A DNA stretch of 7,039 nt from Candidatus Avimicrobium faecavium (GTDB lineage: Bacteria; Bacillota; Clostridia; Oscillospirales; Ruminococcaceae): assembly GCA_904419105.1 (NCBI GenBank), contig CAJFQR010000093.1, positions 1 through 7,039 on the forward strand, in the 5' to 3' direction. The position numbers were made by a program, and so were the translations under genes. Below, one piece after another: positions 1 to 7,039 of this stretch (position 1 is its first letter; each line of letters begins with the position of its first letter). The notes below the pieces were generated by a model that saw nothing but the letters and a program-made list of their open reading frames with translations, ran no database searches and had not been told where the DNA came from.

Positions 1-1887
<1,887 letters not shown>

Positions 1888-1947
1888 TCAATCAATCTCC
1901 TCTTGGTTTCTATCAAAAAGGGCGCAGACCGCCCTATGGTGCCGCAT
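1888..1947 (-). other. Possible 19-codon leader ORF upstream of secA
   Basis: An ATG at 1947 opens the frame MRHHRAVCALFDRNQEEID and ends at TGA (1888-1890), directly abutting the secA ATG (TGAATG). It is in the same frame as secA. The ATG lies only about 2-4 nt after the predicted transcription start, so translation would have to be essentially leaderless, because no ribosome binding site precedes it. The secA Shine-Dalgarno sequence lies inside its last codons, and the leader hairpin lies in its middle. No homologue is recognised. It could be chance: short ORFs are common, and the peptide is too short to act like the arrest peptides SecM or MifM. Confidence 0.25.
1914..1935 (-). terminator. 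Terminator-like hairpin (possible attenuator) in the secA leader
   Basis: On the minus strand AGGGCG-GTCTG-CGCCCT forms a 6-bp stem (arms 1930-1935 and 1919-1924) with a 5-nt loop, followed by a run of five T (the first T also closes the stem). It lies between the secA promoter and the secA start, about 15-35 nt into the transcript. The architecture is that of a short intrinsic terminator or attenuator. The stem is short and no convincing antiterminator partner was seen, so it may only pause RNA polymerase. Confidence 0.4.
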
Positions 1948-1956
1948 AACAGTACT

Positions 1957-1985
1957 ATTTTACCCTGTCGGAGCCGCTTTGTCAA
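1957..1985 (-). promoter_or_regulatory. Sigma-A type promoter of secA
   Basis: On the minus strand a perfect -35 TTGACA (1980-1985) is separated by exactly 17 bp from a -10 TAAAAT (1957-1962). Transcription should start near 1950, giving a leader of about 60 nt before the secA ATG. The near-consensus sequence suggests a strong housekeeping promoter. Confidence 0.88.
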
Positions 1986-2009
1986 ACCGATGGGTGGAAT
2001 GTTCAGGAA

Positions 2010-2022
2010 ATATTCAGAATAT
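2010..2022. repeat. 13-bp palindrome upstream of the secA promoter
   Basis: ATATTC-A-GAATAT is a perfect inverted repeat centred about 31 bp upstream of the secA -35 box, inside a short AT-rich stretch in otherwise GC-rich DNA. It could be an UP-like element or a regulator site. No family-specific operator is recognised, and it may be chance. Confidence 0.3.
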
Positions 2023-2057
2023 GGCCGGGGCCCGGGGTAAAATGGGTCGTTTGATGC

Positions 2058-2086
2058 AAAAAACCGGCCGTGTGAGGGCCGGTTTT
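2058..2086 (-). terminator. Intrinsic terminator of the small membrane-protein operon
   Basis: AAAACCGGCC (2060-2069) and GGCCGGTTTT (2077-2086) form a perfect 10-bp stem with a 7-nt loop. Read on the minus strand it ends in six T (2058-2063). It follows the stop codon of the 2095-2493 gene by 8 nt and separates that operon from the secA promoter. The plus-strand reading has only four T, so minus-strand function is favoured. Confidence 0.88.
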
Positions 2087-2094
2087 GAAGGGGG

Positions 2095-2493
2095 TCAGGG
2101 TCGGCGGAGGCGGGCAAAGAGGCGGCGGAAGAGGGCGCAGGTGGGGATTGCGGCAAGGGCCCAGACGAGCAGACCGAGGAAGAAGCTGCCCGGTACGACA
2201 ACCGATGCGCTATCGCCAAAGAGAAGGGTCAGAAGCATATTCCCGACTACAGCGGACCAGAGAAAGCCGGCCACACCGTAGCCAGCACCGCACAGAAAGG
2301 CGGAAGCCCCGTCTCCCCGGAGGGCGGTGAGAGCGCATACGACTGGAAAACCGGTCAGGGCGACGCCAAGCAGCAGATCGGTGTACCCCGGGCTGCAGCA
2401 GGCAAACCCCAGCGAACAGCAGCTGGCGGCAAAGACGCCGAGATAACAGAAGAGCTGGAGGATCTGGAGGGTCTCACGGCGGGAGGCAGTCAT
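2095..2493 (-). CDS. Small cysteine-rich four-helix membrane protein, unknown function
   Basis: The 132-residue product starts MTASRRETLQ and is almost wholly hydrophobic. Likely membrane segments are about 11-33, 38-58, 65-92 and 98-122, and the tail is basic (RRLFARLRRP), which would favour a cytoplasmic C-terminus. It has eight cysteines, including two CC pairs at 25-26 and 32-33 in or near the first helix. The ATG at 2493 is preferred over further upstream in-frame codons because AAAGGA lies 9 nt before it and those upstream codons run through the neighbouring gene. It follows the upstream membrane-protein gene by only 5 nt, so the two are almost certainly co-transcribed and probably translationally coupled. 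No conserved family or catalytic motif is recognised. A role as a membrane partner of the upstream protein is inference. Confidence 0.75.
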   Translation of the reverse strand: MTASRRETLQILQLFCYLGVFAASCCSLGFACCSPGYTDLLLGVALTGFPVVCALTALRGDGASAFLCGAGYGVAGFLWSAVVGNMLLTLLFGDSASVVVPGSFFLGLLVWALAAIPTCALFRRLFARLRRP

Positions 2494-2498
2494 GGAGG

Positions 2499-2888
2499 TC
2501 AGTCCTTTCTGTGGCGTGTGATAAGGGCGGCCACCGGGGCAAACCAGAGAAGGCAGCCGAGGACGAGGTGGAGCGGCAGCTGGAGAACGGGATGCAGGAC
2601 GGCCAGGGCCGTGCTGAGGACCGGCAGCCAGCCGAAGAGGCAGACTGAGGCCACCATCACACCGAGGACACCGGGCGCGCAGTAAAAGGCAACGATGCGC
2701 ACCGGGTCCAGGCCCGCCCGGGCGGCAAGGCGGCAATAGAGCGGATAGCAGCCGAACGCCCAGAGCAGGGTGAGGACGGCAGAAAGTGTCTCCCAGCGGT
2801 GGGGCGGGAGGATCGCTTCCACCACACACCAGCCGCCGAGCAGGCTGCCGAGCCAGGGGAACAGATAGAGAAACAGGTCGTGCAGCAT
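2499..2888 (-). CDS. Small four-helix membrane protein, unknown function
   Basis: The 129-residue product starts MLHDLFLYLFPWLG. Hydrophobic segments lie at roughly 5-27, 34-56, 64-91 and 94-124, with a charged tail RHRKD and a basic loop (RLAARAGLDPVR, 53-64) between helices two and three. The ATG at 2888 is chosen because GGGAGGAG (2896-2903) sits 7 nt upstream. A longer in-frame start at 2984 would overlap the promoter and add an unlikely polar N-terminus. It is the first gene of a two-gene operon, and the second gene starts 5 nt after its stop and has similar size and topology. The two proteins may be diverged partners or form a complex; that is inference. I recognise no family, and there is no signal peptide separate from the first helix. 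Confidence 0.75.
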   Translation of the reverse strand: MLHDLFLYLFPWLGSLLGGWCVVEAILPPHRWETLSAVLTLLWAFGCYPLYCRLAARAGLDPVRIVAFYCAPGVLGVMVASVCLFGWLPVLSTALAVLHPVLQLPLHLVLGCLLWFAPVAALITRHRKD

Positions 2889-2966
2889 CGGATCACTCCT
2901 CCCGGTTGGCGGCGAAAGGGCCCGGGGCCAGGATATGACGGCACCTCCCCTTCCCTCTTTGACTTT

Positions 2967-2975
2967 ATTATAACA
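2967..2975 (-). promoter_or_regulatory. Extended -10 promoter of the membrane-protein operon
   Basis: The minus strand carries a perfect -10 hexamer TATAAT (2967-2972) preceded by TGT, which gives the extended -10 form TGnTATAAT. No good -35 hexamer lies 16-18 bp upstream, as is usual for extended -10 promoters. Transcription would start near 2960, leaving a leader of about 70 nt before the ATG at 2888. The AT-rich patch stands out in GC-rich surroundings. Confidence 0.7.
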
Positions 2976-3040
2976 CAGCGGCAAGTCGGGAGGCTATCGG
3001 GAAATCACACAAAATTCCGGTATGATGTTTGGCGGAGTGC

Positions 3041-3070
3041 AAAAAGGCCTCCCAGGCGGGAGGCTCTTTT
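3041..3070 (-). terminator. Intrinsic terminator downstream of the flavoprotein remnant
   Basis: GCCTCCC (3047-3053) and GGGAGGC (3058-3064) form a 7-bp stem with a 4-nt loop. On the minus strand it is followed by CTTTTT. It lies beyond the 32-bp repeat array and about 45 nt before the next promoter, so it would be a second stop for transcripts from the flavoprotein gene. The plus-strand reading, TCTTTT, is weaker. Confidence 0.65.
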
Positions 3071-3099
3071 GCTGGATCTGTCCGAAGGGGAGTTTCACA

Positions 3100-3227
3100 G
3101 TGGTAAAAAACTCTAACAAGGTAGTACCACTGTGGTAAAAAAACCATTTAAGGTAGTACCACCGTGGTAAAAACCTCTGACGAGGTCGTATCACCGTGGT
3201 AAAAAAACCGAAGGTTTTTTTACCACT
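3100..3227. repeat. Four tandem 32-bp hairpin-forming repeats
   Basis: GTGGTAAAAA recurs at 3100, 3132, 3164 and 3196, a strict 32-bp period. Each unit begins GTGGTA and ends TACCAC or a one-base variant (TATCAC in the third), so each can fold on itself. Each junction between units is a near-palindrome of the form TACCAC-(T/C)-GTGGTA. The middle about 8 bases vary, yet in units two to four they still contain complementary bases (ACC/GGT, CCTC/GAGG, ACC/GGT). A degenerate partial copy precedes the first unit. The fourth unit is the perfect terminator hairpin at 3196-3226 and contains the stop codon of the flavoprotein remnant. There are no unique spacers, so this is not a CRISPR array. Confidence 0.85.
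3196..3226 (-). terminator. Terminator hairpin overlapping the flavoprotein stop codon
   Basis: The arms 3196-3209 and 3213-3226 are perfect 14-bp inverted repeats (GTGGTAAAAAAACC and its complement) around a 3-nt loop. On the minus strand the TAA stop of the flavoprotein (3220-3222) lies inside the first arm, and the second arm carries seven T. It resembles an intrinsic terminator, though the T run is in the stem rather than after it, and the following bases (ACCAC) are not T-rich. Confidence 0.6.
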
Positions 3228-3525
3228 GGACGTTCTCGAAGCTCTTGCCGACATTGGGGCCGGGGGAGGTGACGGTGCCGTCCTCCACCTTGATGACCAG
3301 GGCGCCGTGGTAGGGCAGCGGCTTCTGGCCGACGAGGGACTTGCCGAGGTCGAAGAGGCCGCCCTCCTCAACATAGCGGGCGGTGCCGATGACCTGATAG
3401 CCCTCAAACATCCCGTTCGGGGTCGGGGCAAAGGCGGAGACGGCGACCTGGCCGTTTTCGGCGATGTTTTTGAGGGTGGTCTTGAGGAAGACAGCGGAGA
3501 CGAGGAGGGTCTCGTCATCGACGAC
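3220..3525 (-). pseudogene. Pyridoxamine-5'-phosphate-oxidase-like FMN protein, C-terminal remnant
   Basis: The remnant has 101 codons ending SFENVQW and a TAA stop. The segments VVDDETLLVS, TLKNIAENGQVAVSAF, GYQVIGTARYVEEG and ALVIKVEDGTVTSPGP match the split-barrel FMN-binding fold of the PNPOx-like family (flavin-dependent redox proteins of varied substrate). Full members run about 135-150 residues, so roughly 35-45 N-terminal residues, including the first strands of the barrel, are missing. Upstream of about 3525 the open frame continues only as the antisense of the hxlR remnant, with no credible start or ribosome binding site. Loss of the 5' end and promoter makes expression unlikely. 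The family call is confident, but the substrate is not predictable. Confidence 0.8.
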
Positions 3526-3711
3526 GGCCTGGTGGAGCGGCGGTCCTACAACGAGATCCCGCCCCGGGTGGAGTACTCGCTGACCGAACGGGGGCGTTCG
3601 GTGCTGCCGATCCTCCAGAGCATCTGCCAGTGGTCGGGAGCCTCGATGGCAGAGGAAGCCGACGGGCTGCTGCGCCAGTGCCAGCGGTGTGACTACATCC
3701 GAAAAGCGTGA
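3520..3711 (+). pseudogene. HxlR-family transcriptional regulator, C-terminal remnant
   Basis: The plus-strand frame reads DDGLVERRSYNEIPPRVEYS followed by LTERGRSVLPILQSICQWS. This is the wing and last helices of the HxlR/MarR-like winged-helix family, whose hallmark is the xPPRVEYxLTxxG block. About 64 codons remain of a usual 105-130, so the dimerisation helix and the DNA-recognition helix are missing. The tail has a CxxC pair (QCQRCDY); some HxlR proteins sense redox or aldehydes through cysteines, but that is only suggestive here. Upstream of about 3520 the frame is antisense to the flavoprotein remnant. HxlR regulators are often divergent from the gene they control, which fits the head-to-head layout. 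The remnant ends at a TGA directly before a strong terminator. Confidence 0.82.
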
Positions 3712-3741
3712 AAAAACGGCCCGCTGCCGGGCTGTTTTTTT
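3711..3741 (+). terminator. Intrinsic terminator of the hxlR remnant
   Basis: The arms 3711-3723 and 3728-3740 form a 13-bp stem with one G-U pair and a CTGC loop. The seven-T tract (3735-3741) begins within the right arm. The stem starts at the last base of the hxlR stop codon, so this is clearly its native terminator. The A-rich left arm gives it some bidirectional character. Confidence 0.88.
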
Positions 3742-3754
3742 GCGGCAGAGACGC

Positions 3755-3783
3755 AAAAAACCTCCCCTTGCGGGGAGGTTTTT
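3755..3783 (-). terminator. Intrinsic terminator of the ABC exporter operon
   Basis: AAAAACCTCCCC (3756-3767) and its perfect complement (3772-3783) form a 12-bp stem around a TTGC loop, with six T on the minus strand. It lies about 100 nt past the stop of the downstream ABC gene and 14 nt from the oppositely oriented hxlR terminator, so the pair insulates two convergent units. It is also symmetrical enough to work on the plus strand. Confidence 0.85.
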
Positions 3784-3788
3784 CTGTT

Positions 3789-3932
3789 GGGCTGTGAAGC
3801 TGGGGGTTTACTCCAGCTCGAAGGCGCCAGGCCCGAGTGCCAGGCTGATACTCCGGCACGGGGCTGTGGATCCAAAGTTTTATTCCAACTCGAAGGCGCC
3901 GGTATAGAGCTGATAATAGGTACCCTTTTCCG
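3789..3932. repeat. Diverged duplication of the ABC gene 3' end (72-bp offset)
   Basis: Positions 3789-3830 match 3861-3902 at 32 of 42 bases, including GGGCTGTG and CGAAGGCGCC, both at exactly 72 bp spacing. The minus-strand copy at 3861-3902 contains the real C-terminal codons GAFELE and the TAA stop. The copy at 3789-3830 also encodes GAFELE followed by TAA. Beyond these 42 bp the match is poor, apart from TATCAGC displaced by 7 bp. The outer copy lies after the stop and is not translated. It could be an old tandem duplication or the 3' remnant of a deleted paralogue. Confidence 0.6.
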
Positions 3933-5761
3933 CCAGGAGGGACTCATGGTCGCCGCGCTCGATGATGTTGCCATGGTCGAGGACCATGATGACATTCGAG
4001 TTGCGGATGGTGGACAGCCGGTGGGCGATGACAAATACGGTGCGCCCATACATCAGCTGGTCCATACCGGCCTGTACGATGGCCTCGGTACGGGTATCGA
4101 TGGAGGAGGTGGCCTCATCGAGGATCATAACCGGCGGGTCGGCCACCGCCGCACGGGCGATGGAGAGCAGCTGGCGCTGGCCCTGGGACAGGCTGGCACC
4201 GCCGCCGGTAATCATCGTATCGTAGCCGTCCGGCAGCATATTGATAAAGCTGTCGGCATTGGCCAGCCGGGCCGCGGCGTAGACCTCCTCATCGGTGGCA
4301 TCCAGCTTGCCGTAGCGGATGTTCTCCCGAACGGTACCGGTGAACAGGGCCACATCCTGGAGCACGATGCCCAGACTGCGGCGCAGGTCCGGCTTGCAGA
4401 TGCGGGTGATGTCGATGCCATCGTAGGTGATGGTACCGCTGTTGATGTCATAGAAGCGGTTGATCAGGTTGGTAATGGTGGTCTTACCGGCGCCGGTGGC
4501 GCCGACAAAGGCCACCTTCTGGCCGGGCTTGGCAAAGAGGGTGATGTCGTGCAGGACGACCTTTTCCGGGGTGTAGCCGAAGGTGACATGGTCAAACCGC
4601 ACATCGCCCTTGAGCTCTACATAGCGGAAGGTGCCGTCCTCTTCCGGGACCTTCCAGGCCAGGGTGTTGGAGTTGGCGTCGTCGCTTTCGACCAGGTTTT
4701 CGTCCTTGTCGAACTTGGCATGCACCAGGGTGACGGTGCCCTCGTCCTTTTCCGGCTCCTCATCCAGAAGGCTGAAGATCCGCTCGGCACCGGCCAGGGC
4801 CATGATGATCGAGTTCATCTGCTGGGAGACCTGGCTGATGGGCATATTGAAGCTCTTGGACAGGGTCATAAAGGTGGCGACGGTGCCCAGGGTGGTGCCA
4901 AACAGGCCGTTGATGGCCATGGCGCCGCCGACCAGGGCGATGAGAACATACTGGAGGTTGCCCAGGCTCATAACCGCCGGCATCAGAATAGCCGCATAGG
5001 TGTGGGCCTTGGTGGCCGCATTCAAAGTCCTTCTTGGCCTCCTCCTCGTGGCAGAACACCTGGACAACGCGCTGGCCTTCGACCATCTCTTCGATGTAGC
5101 CGTTGATGTCGCCGAGGGCGTTCTGCTGGCGGATGAAGTAGCGGCCGGAATGGCTGCCGATAAACCGCGCAGTGAGCATGATGATGGCCAGGGTAACCAG
5201 CACGCAGGCGGTGAGCACCGGGCTGGTGATGAGCATCGAGATGAACACCGCCACAATCATGACCAGGGACATGATCATGTTGGGAATGGACTGGCTGATC
5301 ATCTGGCGAAGGGTATCGGTATCATTGGAGTAGTAGCTCATAATGGTACCGTGGATATGGGTATCAAAATACCGGATGGGCAGCGACTGCATGTGGGAGA
5401 ACATCTGGTCACGGATGTCCTTCATGGTGCCCTGGGTGATGCGGGCCATCAGCTGCTCACGCACAAAGATAGCGATAACGCCGGCTACATAGATGCAGGC
5501 CATGCCGGTGACGGCGCGGGCCAGGCCGGAAAAATCGGTGCTGCCGGAGGCAAGCATCGGGGTGAGATAGTCATCGATCAGGTTGGAGAGGAACATCGAG
5601 TTCGCCACATTGGTGAACACCGATACCAGGATGCAGACGATGACCACGGTAAAGCCAAGACGGTTGTCCCGGAAGATGAGCCCCAGCAGACGGCTGAGAA
5701 CATCCCGGTCCATGTGCTTGATTCCGACCTTGTTTTCATCGCGTTTTTCAATCCGCGGCAT
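3880..5761 (-). pseudogene. ABC exporter half with consensus ATPase site, frameshifted near 5020
   Basis: This would be one subunit of a heterodimeric ABC exporter (multidrug or lipid type) in the cell membrane. The first frame starts MPRIEKRDENK at 5761, with AGGAG 9 nt upstream, and carries membrane helices and the coupling region to HEEEAKKDFE (codon 247). The remainder lies in another frame, from NAATKAHTYA (5022) to GAFELE at 3880. That part holds Walker A GATGAGKTT (4477-4503), the signature LSQGQ (4177-4191), Walker B MILDEATS with its catalytic Glu (4114-4116) and the switch His (4021-4023). Family spacing between DF and the TKA block suggests about 23 bp are missing. As read, translation stops at 4760 after 333 residues without an ATPase domain. 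An extended acidic linker before the NBD is normal in clostridial members. It overlaps the upstream partner gene by 14 nt. Confidence 0.9.
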
Positions 5762-7039
5762 GCTCTTCCACTCCTTTCTGCTGAGAGGTATAGACTTCGC
5801 GGTAGATCTCGTTGTTCTCGAGGAGCTCCTCGTGGGTGCCGATGCCGTTGATGCGGCCCTCGTCCAGGACGATGATGCGGTCGCAGTCCTGAATCGAGGT
5901 GATACGCTGGGCGACGATGATCTTGGTGGTCTCTGGCTGCTCGGTGGCAAGGGCCTCCCGGATCATGGCGTCGGTCTTGGTATCGACGGCGGAGGTGGAG
6001 TCGTCAAGGATGAGGATCTTGGGCTTCTTGAGGAGGGCGCGGGCGATGCAGAGACGCTGCTTCTGGCCGCCGGAGACATTGGTACCGCCCTGCTCGATGT
6101 GGGAGTCGTACTTATCCGGGAAGCCCTGGATGAACTCGTCGGCGTGGGCGATCTGGCAGGCGTGGAGCATCTCCTCATCGGTGGCGTTTTCATCGCCCCA
6201 GCGCAGGTTCGATTTGATGGTGCCGGAGAAGAGGACATTCTTCTGCAGGACCATGGCGACGGAATTGCGCAGGGCGTGCAGGTCGTAATCGCGGACATTG
6301 ATGCCGCCTACCAGCACCTCGCCCTCGGTGGTATCGTAGAGACGGGGGATCATCTGGACCAGGGTGCTCTTGCCGGAACCGGTGGAGCCGATAATGCCGA
6401 TGGTCTCGCCGCTCTTGATGTGCAGGTCGATGTCCTTGAGGGACTCCTTCTCCTTGTTGCCGGTGTAGCTGAAGGAGACATGGTTGAAGTCGATGCTGCC
6501 GTCGGGAACCTGCTCGAGGTCCTTGCCCTCGGCGCGGATATCCGGCACCTCGGCCAGCAGTTCGGCGATACGGTCCATCGACGCACGGGACATGATCATC
6601 ATGGTGAAGATCATCGAGATCATATTCAGGGAGTTGAGCATCTGCATGGTGTAGGTGACCAGGCTCATCAGGTTGCCGGTGGTCATATCCCCGGCGACGA
6701 TGTACCGGGAGCCGAACCAGAAGATGGCGATCATAACGGTGTAGATGCTGCCCTGCATCAGCGGGCCGTTCATGCCCAGGCGGGCTTCGGCGGTGGTGAA
6801 GTCCTTGCGCATGGCGTCAGAGATCTTTTCAAACTTCTCGATCTCGTAGTCCTCACGGACAAAGCCCTTGACGACGCGGATGGCGGAGACATTCTCCTCG
6901 ACGACGGCGTTCAGGTGGTCGTACCGCTTGAAGGCCCGGCGGAAGATGGTGGTGACGCTGCGCACGATCAGGCCCAGCGCAACGGCCAGGATCGGAATGA
7001 CGATGACATAGACCATCGCCATCCGGCCGCCGACCTTAA
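5748..7039 (-). CDS. ABC exporter half with degenerate ATPase site (5' end outside window)
   Basis: The window holds 429 codons of this half-transporter. About 150 N-terminal residues with the first helices are outside. The visible part starts in a middle membrane helix, carries the intracellular loop VVEENVSAIRVVKGFVRE, then the nucleotide-binding domain. Seen: Walker A GSTGSGKST (6363-6389), Q-loop VLQKN, signature VSGGQ (6063-6077), and Walker B ILILDDSTSAVD, in which Asp replaces the catalytic Glu (6000-6002). The switch His is replaced by Gln in IIVAQRITS (5907-5909). These two changes, with a good signature here and LSQGQ in the partner, are the known pattern of heterodimeric exporters such as BmrC/BmrD and TM287/TM288. 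The next gene starts within its last codons, so the two are translationally coupled. Drug efflux is the likeliest role, but the substrate cannot be read from sequence. Confidence 0.95.
   Translation of the reverse strand, partial: KVGGRMAMVYVIVIPILAVALGLIVRSVTTIFRRAFKRYDHLNAVVEENVSAIRVVKGFVREDYEIEKFEKISDAMRKDFTTAEARLGMNGPLMQGSIYTVMIAIFWFGSRYIVAGDMTTGNLMSLVTYTMQMLNSLNMISMIFTMMIMSRASMDRIAELLAEVPDIRAEGKDLEQVPDGSIDFNHVSFSYTGNKEKESLKDIDLHIKSGETIGIIGSTGSGKSTLVQMIPRLYDTTEGEVLVGGINVRDYDLHALRNSVAMVLQKNVLFSGTIKSNLRWGDENATDEEMLHACQIAHADEFIQGFPDKYDSHIEQGGTNVSGGQKQRLCIARALLKKPKILILDDSTSAVDTKTDAMIREALATEQPETTKIIVAQRITSIQDCDRIIVLDEGRINGIGTHEELLENNEIYREVYTSQQKGVEEHAAD

Noticed and set aside
2494..2829. A longer 244-codon version of the second membrane protein
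   Set aside because: The added N-terminus is Pro/Arg-rich antisense-like sequence read out of frame through the upstream gene. The ATG at 2493 has a ribosome binding site and starts the hydrophobic protein.
2979..2984. TTGCCG as a -35 box for the membrane-protein operon
   Set aside because: It is only 6 bp from the -10 hexamer, so it cannot serve as a -35 element; the extended -10 explains the promoter.
3100..3227. A CRISPR array
   Set aside because: The 32-bp units abut without unique spacers of constant length, the variable part is only about 8 bases, and no cas gene is present.
3196..3711. A 171-codon plus-strand fusion gene ending in the HxlR domain
   Set aside because: The first two thirds are antisense to the flavoprotein remnant. 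Its GTG start lies in the repeat array and has no ribosome binding site.
5011..5030. Programmed ribosomal frameshifting in the ABC gene
   Set aside because: No slippery heptamer or downstream stimulatory structure was seen, and several residues conserved in the family appear to be absent, so a deletion explains it better.
3787..5106. A 439-codon plus-strand open frame opposite the ABC gene
   Set aside because: It is the antisense of the ABC ATPase gene and has the same low-complexity composition. The opposite strand shows Walker A, signature, Walker B and switch motifs.
5000..5851. A 283-codon plus-strand open frame with many His, Asp and Gly
   Set aside because: It mirrors the ABC membrane domain on the minus strand; its composition is the usual antisense pattern and no start signal is seen.

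Overview
The window looks like a chromosomal segment of a GC-rich, low-G+C-phylum-type (Firmicutes/Clostridia) bacterium, most plausibly a gut Oscillospiraceae-like lineage. This rests on AGGAGG-type ribosome binding sites, sigma-A type promoters, many intrinsic terminators, a SecA with the long NBD2 insertion common in clostridial SecA, and a heterodimeric ABC exporter of the BmrCD/TM287-288 kind. The taxonomic placement is inference. Almost all genes lie on the minus strand.

Layout, left to right. (1) 1-1887 (-) holds the first 629 codons of secA, the motor ATPase of the Sec translocase; its 3' end is outside the window. Upstream are a near-consensus promoter (TTGACA-17 bp-TAAAAT) and a short leader. 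The leader contains a terminator-like hairpin and a 19-codon in-frame mini-ORF whose stop abuts the secA start codon. (2) 2058-2975 (-) is a self-contained two-gene operon: an extended -10 promoter, two small four-helix membrane proteins of unrecognised family, and a strong terminator. (3) 3041-3783 is a decayed locus. It has the C-terminal 101 codons of a pyridoxamine-5'-phosphate-oxidase-like flavoprotein (-) and the C-terminal ~64 codons of an HxlR-family regulator (+). They meet head to head at about 3517-3530, as if one deletion removed both 5' ends and the shared promoter region. Just past the flavoprotein stop codon are four tandem 32-bp hairpin-forming repeats. Terminators bound both remnants. 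(4) 3789-7039 (-) is a two-gene ABC exporter operon. The upstream gene (5' end outside the window) encodes the half with a degenerate ATP site. The downstream gene overlaps it by 14 nt and encodes the half with the consensus catalytic residues, but is broken by a frameshift near 5020, apparently from loss of about 23 bp. Beyond its stop is a diverged second copy of the gene's last codons.

Taken together, a housekeeping secA unit and an apparently intact small membrane operon sit next to a region with two reading-frame lesions and a 3'-end duplication. That is either real decay of a dispensable efflux/redox locus or assembly damage; mapping reads across 3525 and 5020 would decide. I see no tRNA, rRNA, CRISPR array or transposase in the window.
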